Shown piece by piece: positions 58,388-64,000 of a DNA stretch of 64,000 nucleotides (positions are counted from its first letter, which is position 1; each line of letters begins with the position of its first letter). The position numbers were made by a program, and so were the translations under genes. The stretch is taken from positions 1 through 64,000 of the forward strand of contig JAENWK010000004.1 in assembly GCA_016650045.1 (NCBI GenBank), written 5' to 3'. This DNA is from Eubacteriaceae bacterium. GTDB taxonomy: Bacteria > Bacillota > Clostridia > Eubacteriales > Eubacteriaceae. A model generated the notes under the pieces. The model was not told the origin of the DNA. It ran no database searches and was given only the letters and a program-made list of their open reading frames with translations.

Positions 58388-59971
58388 ATGTTTGAGTTAA
58401 GGCCATATCAGCAAGAGGCAAAAGAAGCAATATTTTCTGAATGGGAGAAAGGCATCAACAAAACATTGTTGGTGCTCCCAACAGGAACTGGAAAGACCAT
58501 TGTGTTCTCAAAAATAATTGAAGACTGTGTAAGGGAAGGTGAGCGGGTTTTAGTCCTGGCTCACCGCTGGGAACTATTGGAACAGGCAGCGGATAAGCTG
58601 GAAAAGACCACAGGATTAGGGTGCGTCACCGAAAAAGCAGAAGAAACCTGTATAGGTAGCTTTTTCAGGGTGGTCGTAGGTTCAGTCCAGACATTAGCAA
58701 GATTGAAACGATTAAAACAATTTTCCCCGGACTATTTCGACACCATTATCGTCGATGAAGCCCATCATTGCATCTCAGATAGTTACCAAAGGGTTCTCAA
58801 ATATTTTGAGAACTCCAAGGTTTTAGGTGTTACAGCAACCCCCGATCGAGGTGATATGAAAAACCTCGGTCAATATTTCGAATCACTTTCCTATGAATAT
58901 ACACTCCCAAAGGCCATAAAAGATGGCTATCTCGTACCCATAAAAGCACAGACAATCCCTTTGAAATTAGACTTAACAGGAGTTGGACAACAAGCAGGCG
59001 ACTTCAAGCTTAGCGACATCGGAACAGCCCTGGATCCATACCTATACCAGATCGCAGAAGAAATGGTGAAATGTTGCATGGACCGGAAAACAGTCGTATT
59101 TTTACCACTCATTAAGACCAGTCAAAAGTTCAGAGATATTCTTGAAAGTAAAGGGTTTTCAGCAGCAGAAGTCAACGGTGAAAGTAAGGATCGTGCCCAG
59201 GTACTTAAAGATTTTGATGAAGGTAAATACAATGTTTTATGTAATTCCATGTTGCTGACCGAGGGTTGGGATTGCCCATCCGTGGACTGCATAGTGGTCC
59301 TCAGACCGACGAAAGTACGGAGCCTATATTCACAGATGGTAGGGCGTGGAACTCGGCTCTGTGACGGTAAAGACTACTTATTATTACTGGATTTTCTATG
59401 GCACACCGAACGACATGAACTTTGTCACCCCGCTCATTTAATCAGTGGCAGTGAAGAAGTTGCTAAGAAAATGACTGAAAACATTGAAGTAGCTGGATGC
59501 GCCATGGACCTTGAGGATGCCGAAGTTAAAGCAACCTCGGATGTTGTAGCAGAACGTGAAGAAGCCCTGGCTAAGCAATTAAAAGAAATGAAGCATCGAA
59601 AGAGAAAACTCGTGGATCCACTGCAATTTGAAATGAGCATACAGTCCGAGGACCTGGCATCTTATGTTCCGGCGTTCGGTTGGGAAATGGGACCACCTTC
59701 AGAGAAGCAGATTTCAACCCTTGAAAAGTTGGGGATCATGCCGGATGCCATCGATAATGCTGGGAAAGCGACAAAGCTTCTCGATCGACTGGATAAGCGA
59801 CGCACCGACGGTTTAACGACACCGAAGCAGATCAGGTTTCTGGAACAAAAAGGATTCAATCATGTGGGCGTATGGCAGTTTGAGAATGCAAAGCACTTAA
59901 TTGACAGGATCGCAGGGAATGGCTGGCGGGTTCCGCATGATATAAATGTTGCAAGTTACAAAGGAGAGTAA
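58388..59971 (+). CDS. DEAD/DEAH-box (SF2) helicase
   Basis: LVLPTGTGKTIVFSKII; VDEAHH; GVTATPDRGD; QMVGRGTRL. Confidence 0.93.
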   Translation: MFELRPYQQEAKEAIFSEWEKGINKTLLVLPTGTGKTIVFSKIIEDCVREGERVLVLAHRWELLEQAADKLEKTTGLGCVTEKAEETCIGSFFRVVVGSVQTLARLKRLKQFSPDYFDTIIVDEAHHCISDSYQRVLKYFENSKVLGVTATPDRGDMKNLGQYFESLSYEYTLPKAIKDGYLVPIKAQTIPLKLDLTGVGQQAGDFKLSDIGTALDPYLYQIAEEMVKCCMDRKTVVFLPLIKTSQKFRDILESKGFSAAEVNGESKDRAQVLKDFDEGKYNVLCNSMLLTEGWDCPSVDCIVVLRPTKVRSLYSQMVGRGTRLCDGKDYLLLLDFLWHTERHELCHPAHLISGSEEVAKKMTENIEVAGCAMDLEDAEVKATSDVVAEREEALAKQLKEMKHRKRKLVDPLQFEMSIQSEDLASYVPAFGWEMGPPSEKQISTLEKLGIMPDAIDNAGKATKLLDRLDKRRTDGLTTPKQIRFLEQKGFNHVGVWQFENAKHLIDRIAGNGWRVPHDINVASYKGE

Positions 59972-59975
59972 GAAA

Positions 59976-60206
59976 TTGTTAGAAAGTCAAAAAATGCCCT
60001 TTATGGGTGGTTATGTAGAATTATTTATTACTGAAACGCCAAAGTTCAATGGAGTAGATGGATGGAAAATAAGAATATTAGCAAGAATAAGATCGAGTGG
60101 ATATAACGAAAAGTCCGAAGGTAAGAAAATCCTTATAGAAAAAGGGTTTACGACCAACGGACAAAAAGACAATGAGTTTTATAAATATATTGAGATTAAG
60201 ATTTAG
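59976..60206 (+). CDS. Small phage protein
   Basis: TTG start option, MLESQKMPFMGGYVELFITETP...; ORF track start 59946. Confidence 0.5.
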   Translation: MLESQKMPFMGGYVELFITETPKFNGVDGWKIRILARIRSSGYNEKSEGKKILIEKGFTTNGQKDNEFYKYIEIKI

Positions 60207-60933
60207 CTTTGTCTTCTTCAATATAAGTTGTGGCAAAATCAGCGTCCATATCTGCCGCAATAAATAGTGCGGCAGAACGAATAAAACGTTTCATATCATC
60301 AATATCTATTTGGGTATGCTTTTTAACAAAATGTGTTTCATCATTGCCAATCCAAGAAGCTAATTTAGCGAGGTTTTGAATTTTAGGAAAATCACTATAA
60401 CGATTTTGAATTGTATTATTTAAAGTTTCCTTTTCAATTTTCTCCTTACATTCTGGATCTTTAAGTATGGCGTAGGCTTTGATTATAAATTCAAGTGATT
60501 TTCTAAACCCAATGCCTGAAATTTGATCTAATCCTATGCATTCTGCTTCTAAAGATTGGTCGTAAATAATTTTAAACTCCGGAAACTTTTCATTCACTTC
60601 TTCAGGTAGGTCGTTTTTAAGTAGAGGCTTAAATGAATAAGGAATTTTTTTACCGACATTTGAGATTTCTAAATAACTTGGATTTGCCTTTTCAAATGGA
60701 AAGGCTTGAACAGAAAACTTACCGCAATCTTCTCTTGGGCATTGAATGAAAATACCTACAATATTATATGTATTTTCAAATAACATTGCTGTTTGAGTGT
60801 GAATGACAATCGGTTGGCCTGGATGACCACAATGAGGGCAATATTCATCTAAATTAATATTTGACCAACTAAAGTAATCATTTGTGTCTGGGTAACGAAA
60901 TTGAATTTTAGTTTGCAAAGATTTTTGCTCCAA
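60196..60933 (-). CDS. DUF4145-like protein with N-terminal zinc-ribbon-like CxxC pairs
   Basis: EYCPHCGHPG...IQCPREDCGKFSV; SLEFIIKAYAI, LAKLASWIGNDETHF; opposite strand to the phage operon. Confidence 0.65.
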   Translation of the reverse strand: MEQKSLQTKIQFRYPDTNDYFSWSNINLDEYCPHCGHPGQPIVIHTQTAMLFENTYNIVGIFIQCPREDCGKFSVQAFPFEKANPSYLEISNVGKKIPYSFKPLLKNDLPEEVNEKFPEFKIIYDQSLEAECIGLDQISGIGFRKSLEFIIKAYAILKDPECKEKIEKETLNNTIQNRYSDFPKIQNLAKLASWIGNDETHFVKKHTQIDIDDMKRFIRSAALFIAADMDADFATTYIEEDKAKS

Positions 60934-60988
60934 TCTATTTAATTTTAAGCATATTTTATCACAAATAAAGCCGAAGGGAGATTAATAT

Positions 60989-63208
60989 ATGGATAATCAA
61001 AATTTATTAGAGATATTAGAGCACATCGACCCAGGGACATTGGATTACACTGAATGGATGACCGTGGGAATGGCGCTTAAAGAGGAAGGATTCACCGCTT
61101 CAGACTGGAATGATTGGTCTGGGAAAGACGGCGGTCGGTTTAAAGCCGGGGAATGTTTCCGGAAGTGGGAAAGTTTTAAAGGAGCAGGTAAACCGGTCAC
61201 CGCTGGGACAATTGTGCAAATGGCAAAGGACCATGGCTGGACACCCTCAAAGTCATATCACGAACTGGATTGGGACGACATTATAGGGGCCAAAGATGAA
61301 CTGATCGTACTCGATAAGAATTGGGTCGAAGGCAAGGAAGTCAAAGAGCCAAATGAAACCGACTGGAAGCCAGTCGAGCAGCTGGTAAAGTATTTAGAAA
61401 CACTCTTCGAAGCATCTGAGAATGTCGGGTATGTATGCGACAGTTGGGAAAAAGACGGTCGATTCATGCCAACGAAAGGCGCCTGTGACCGCAGCGCCGG
61501 GGAGCTCATTCAAGAATTAAATAAGTGCAAGGGAGACATTGGGGCAGTCCTGGGAGACTATAAAGAAGAAGTCGGGGCGTGGATCCGCTTCAACCCCCTG
61601 GATGGTAAGGGCGTAAAAAATGAAAATGTGACGGATTTCAAGTATGCATTGGTCGAATCTGATGTCATGGCCATAGATCAACAGAATGCCATCATCAGAG
61701 AATTGGAATTACCGGTGGCGTGCCTGGTGCATTCCGGAAAGAAAAGTCTTCATGCCATCGTTAAAATAGATGCTGCCAGTTATGATGAGTACCGAAAACG
61801 AGTTGATTATCTTTATACGGTATGCCAGAAAAACGGCCTCAAGGTAGACAGCCAGAACCGTAATCCTTCACGGCTGAGTCGAATGCCAGGGGTTATGCGT
61901 AATGGCCAGAAACAGTTTTTAATTGATACCAATATAGGAAAAGACTCCTGGAAGGAATGGCAGGAGTGGATTGAGTCCATAAATGATGATCTGCCGGAGC
62001 CTGAATCATTGGACGGGATCTGGGACAATCTTCCCGACCTGGCACCACCACTGATCCATAATGTTCTCAGGCAAGGGCATAAGATGATGATCGCCGGACC
62101 TTCTAAGGCCGGTAAGTCATTTGCCCTTATCGAGTTATGTTGTGCCATTGCTGAAGGTAAGAAGTGGCTTGATTGGGATTGTGCCCAGGGAAAGATCATG
62201 TACGTCAATTTAGAACTGGATCGGGCATCATGCCTGCATCGTTTCAAGGATGTTTACACCGCCATGGACTGGGAGCCAAAGAGCCTGGCTAATATTGATA
62301 TTTGGAATTTAAGAGGGAAATCAGTACCAATGGATAAGCTGGCACCAAAACTCATCAGACGGGCAATTAAGAAGAATTACATTGCCATTGTCATAGATCC
62401 CATTTATAAGGTAATCACCGGTGATGAGAATTCAGCGGATCAAATGGCTAATTTCTGTAATCAATTTGACCGGGTATGTACCGAGCTGGGAGCAGCCGTC
62501 ATTTACTGCCATCATCACAGTAAGGGTGGCCAGGGAGGTAAAAAGTCCATGGATAGGGCATCAGGTTCAGGGGTATTTGCCAGGGATCCGGACGTACTTA
62601 TGGATCTCATTGAACTGGAATTAACTGATAAATTAATCCTTAATGAAGAGAATAAAGCAGCTTGTCTTGCGTGTGAAACTATCCTCAAAAATCATATTCC
62701 TGACTACAAAGATGAAGTGTCTCAAGATGATTTATGCAGCGAAAAAGCAATGCTTGAGATCTGTAATTCACTGTTAAATATGCCTCAAAACAAAGAACTT
62801 ATGACTGCTATTGAAGCGGCTAAAAAGAATATTCAAGGCAGATCGGCATGGAGAATTGAGGGTACATTACGAGAGTTTCCGAAGTTCCCGCCAGTCAATT
62901 TGTGGTTCGATTATCCACGGCATGTTGTTGATAATGGGGCCCTGAAAGACGTCGGATTTGATGGTGATAAAGCACCATGGCAGAAGAATTTCCCTAACAA
63001 AAAGACCAATGAAGAACGCAAGGATGACCGAATGGATTCACTGGATACCGCCATTAAATGTTGTTCCTTTGACGGAAATGTGACAGTTACCATGCTTGCT
63101 GAGTACCTGGGAACGGTTGAAAAAACAGTCAGACGACGAATAAAAGAGCATCCAGGGTACGAAATAGTTCAAGGCGAAATTAGGGACAAAGTCGAAGAAA
63201 GTCCCTGA
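60989..63208 (+). CDS. Phage primase/helicase-like protein (PriCT-2-like + RepA-like AAA)
   Basis: LDYTEWMTVGMALKEEGFTASDWNDWS; MIAGPSKAGKSFALIELCCAIAEGKKWLDW; IVIDPIYKV; YCHHHSKGGQGGKKSMDRASGSGVFARDPD. Confidence 0.88.
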   Translation: MDNQNLLEILEHIDPGTLDYTEWMTVGMALKEEGFTASDWNDWSGKDGGRFKAGECFRKWESFKGAGKPVTAGTIVQMAKDHGWTPSKSYHELDWDDIIGAKDELIVLDKNWVEGKEVKEPNETDWKPVEQLVKYLETLFEASENVGYVCDSWEKDGRFMPTKGACDRSAGELIQELNKCKGDIGAVLGDYKEEVGAWIRFNPLDGKGVKNENVTDFKYALVESDVMAIDQQNAIIRELELPVACLVHSGKKSLHAIVKIDAASYDEYRKRVDYLYTVCQKNGLKVDSQNRNPSRLSRMPGVMRNGQKQFLIDTNIGKDSWKEWQEWIESINDDLPEPESLDGIWDNLPDLAPPLIHNVLRQGHKMMIAGPSKAGKSFALIELCCAIAEGKKWLDWDCAQGKIMYVNLELDRASCLHRFKDVYTAMDWEPKSLANIDIWNLRGKSVPMDKLAPKLIRRAIKKNYIAIVIDPIYKVITGDENSADQMANFCNQFDRVCTELGAAVIYCHHHSKGGQGGKKSMDRASGSGVFARDPDVLMDLIELELTDKLILNEENKAACLACETILKNHIPDYKDEVSQDDLCSEKAMLEICNSLLNMPQNKELMTAIEAAKKNIQGRSAWRIEGTLREFPKFPPVNLWFDYPRHVVDNGALKDVGFDGDKAPWQKNFPNKKTNEERKDDRMDSLDTAIKCCSFDGNVTVTMLAEYLGTVEKTVRRRIKEHPGYEIVQGEIRDKVEESP

Positions 63209-63430
63209 TGTCTTTTAGGGACAGTTGGGACAATCACCGACTTTGTCCCTAAAAGTAAGAAAAGGGACAATCACGGGACAATTACCGACTTTGTCCCTTA
63301 GGGACAGGGACAGGGACAATGTATACTAAAGTATAGTAAATGTCCCTGTCCCAAACTTCATAGGGGGAACAGAGGAACAGGGTGCTTATGCTGCGCCCCT
63401 GTAACCCTCGGTCCCCTATCCCATGAAGAC
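63183..63430. repeat. GGGACA/TGTCCC repeat cluster with nested inverted repeats; candidate replication origin
   Basis: 8 GGGACA and 4 TGTCCC hexamers within 63183-63352; perfect 12-bp inverted repeats 63212-63223/63244-63255 and 63307-63318/63341-63352; imperfect large hairpin 63356-63428. Confidence 0.8.
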
Positions 63431-63484
63431 GCGAATTAAAAAATTAAAAAAATAAAAAAAAGAACTTTAACGAGGTAAAGCGAA

Positions 63485-63646
63485 ATGAAATTAGTAAAAA
63501 AATATAGATGCACAAGAAAATGTCCGGAACTTGATTTTGATAATCATAATCATTGTTATACATGGTTCCCAGATCAGTGGTGTAATGCATTCGATTGTTG
63601 CCCCACTGGAAATACTCCACAATGGGAGCTTGTCAATGAAGACTGA
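63485..63646 (+). CDS. 53-aa Cys-rich phage protein
   Basis: MKLVKKYRCTRKCPELDFDNHNHCYTWFPDQWCNAFDCCPTGNTPQWELVNED*; below the ORF-track cutoff. Confidence 0.55.
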   Translation: MKLVKKYRCTRKCPELDFDNHNHCYTWFPDQWCNAFDCCPTGNTPQWELVNED

Positions 63647-64000
63647 ATTCTTCATGCCAATGAAGCCGCCGACTATGACCCATCAGCAGAAAAGGGTGAG
63701 CGTGAAAAACAGTAAGCCAAACTTTTATGAGGATGATAAACTCAAGGCCGTCAGAGCAAATCTGGAAGCGCACCTGGCAAGGCATGTTCCGGAGGTAAAA
63801 TATACCGGTGCTGTCAGACTGAAAACGAAATGGTGTTTTCCCATAACAGGTAAACATAAAGACGGGGAATGGAAAAAGACGAAACCCGACACGGATAACA
63901 TGATCAAGATGTTTAAAGACGTCTGCACCGGGTTAGGGTACTGGACCGATGATGCACTGGTTACTTCAGACATTATCGAAAAGTTCTGGGCGGAGATCCC
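63636..64000 (+). CDS. rusA: RusA-family Holliday junction resolvase, 3' end outside the window
   Basis: MKTEFFMPMKPPTMTHQQKRV...KTKPDTDNMIKMFKDVCTGLGYWTDDALVTSDIIEKFWAEI; the DxDN-type motif is typical of RusA. Confidence 0.88.
   Translation, partial: MKTEFFMPMKPPTMTHQQKRVSVKNSKPNFYEDDKLKAVRANLEAHLARHVPEVKYTGAVRLKTKWCFPITGKHKDGEWKKTKPDTDNMIKMFKDVCTGLGYWTDDALVTSDIIEKFWAEI

Larger units (their letters stand above)
49129..64000. mobile_element. Prophage, left part; right end outside the window
   Basis: Integrase next to tRNA-Lys, CI-like repressor and divergent Cro-like protein, BRO-N antirepressor, Sak4-like, DUF669-like, helicase, primase, RusA. Confidence 0.92.

Noticed and set aside
63725-63973. 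Minus ORFs near the right edge (63633-63857, 63725-63973)
   Set aside because: Antisense to rusA, which is clearly recognisable on the + strand.

Overview
AT-rich Firmicutes chromosome segment. Gene content and protein style suggest an Acetobacterium/Eubacterium-like acetogen; this is an inference, as no 16S is present. Positions 1 to about 49.1 kb are mostly metabolic: gltD/gltB, an orphan adk, a molybdopterin cluster (moeA, mobB, a CxLGCF-tailed small HTH, a second MobB-like P-loop protein, mobA), and an HD-GYP protein. A lipoprotein gene is followed by an ndh2 / polyprenyl synthase / UbiA prenyltransferase operon that resembles part of the flavin-based extracellular electron transfer (FLEET) locus. 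Next come a TPP-riboswitch-controlled thiamine salvage operon (cytX-thiM-thiE-HAD-thiD), a Cys-type formate dehydrogenase with divergent fdhD, a preQ1 riboswitch with queT-queF, a PD-(D/E)XK-like + cytoplasmic LRR gene pair, and nadA-nadB-nadC-niaR. The rest of this part holds a 2933-aa cyclic beta-glucan synthase-like protein, corA-like, NYN/OST-HTH, uracil permease, aroE-aroK, and tRNA-Leu and tRNA-Lys genes. From about 49.13 kb to the window end is the left part of a prophage beside tRNA-Lys: integrase, CI/Cro-type switch, antirepressor, recombination/replication genes, an antisense DUF4145-like cargo gene, and a dense GGGACA/TGTCCC repeat region that may be the replication origin. Top observations: (1) a possible flavinylation motif (DAVSSATAT) in the NDH-2/DoxX fusion; (2) the GGGACA repeat/cruciform region; (3) a decayed copy of the thiD 3' end beside two 39-bp tandem repeats; (4) the PD-(D/E)XK + LRR pair; (5) a predicted small RNA between int and the next prophage gene; (6) the antisense DUF4145-like cargo gene.
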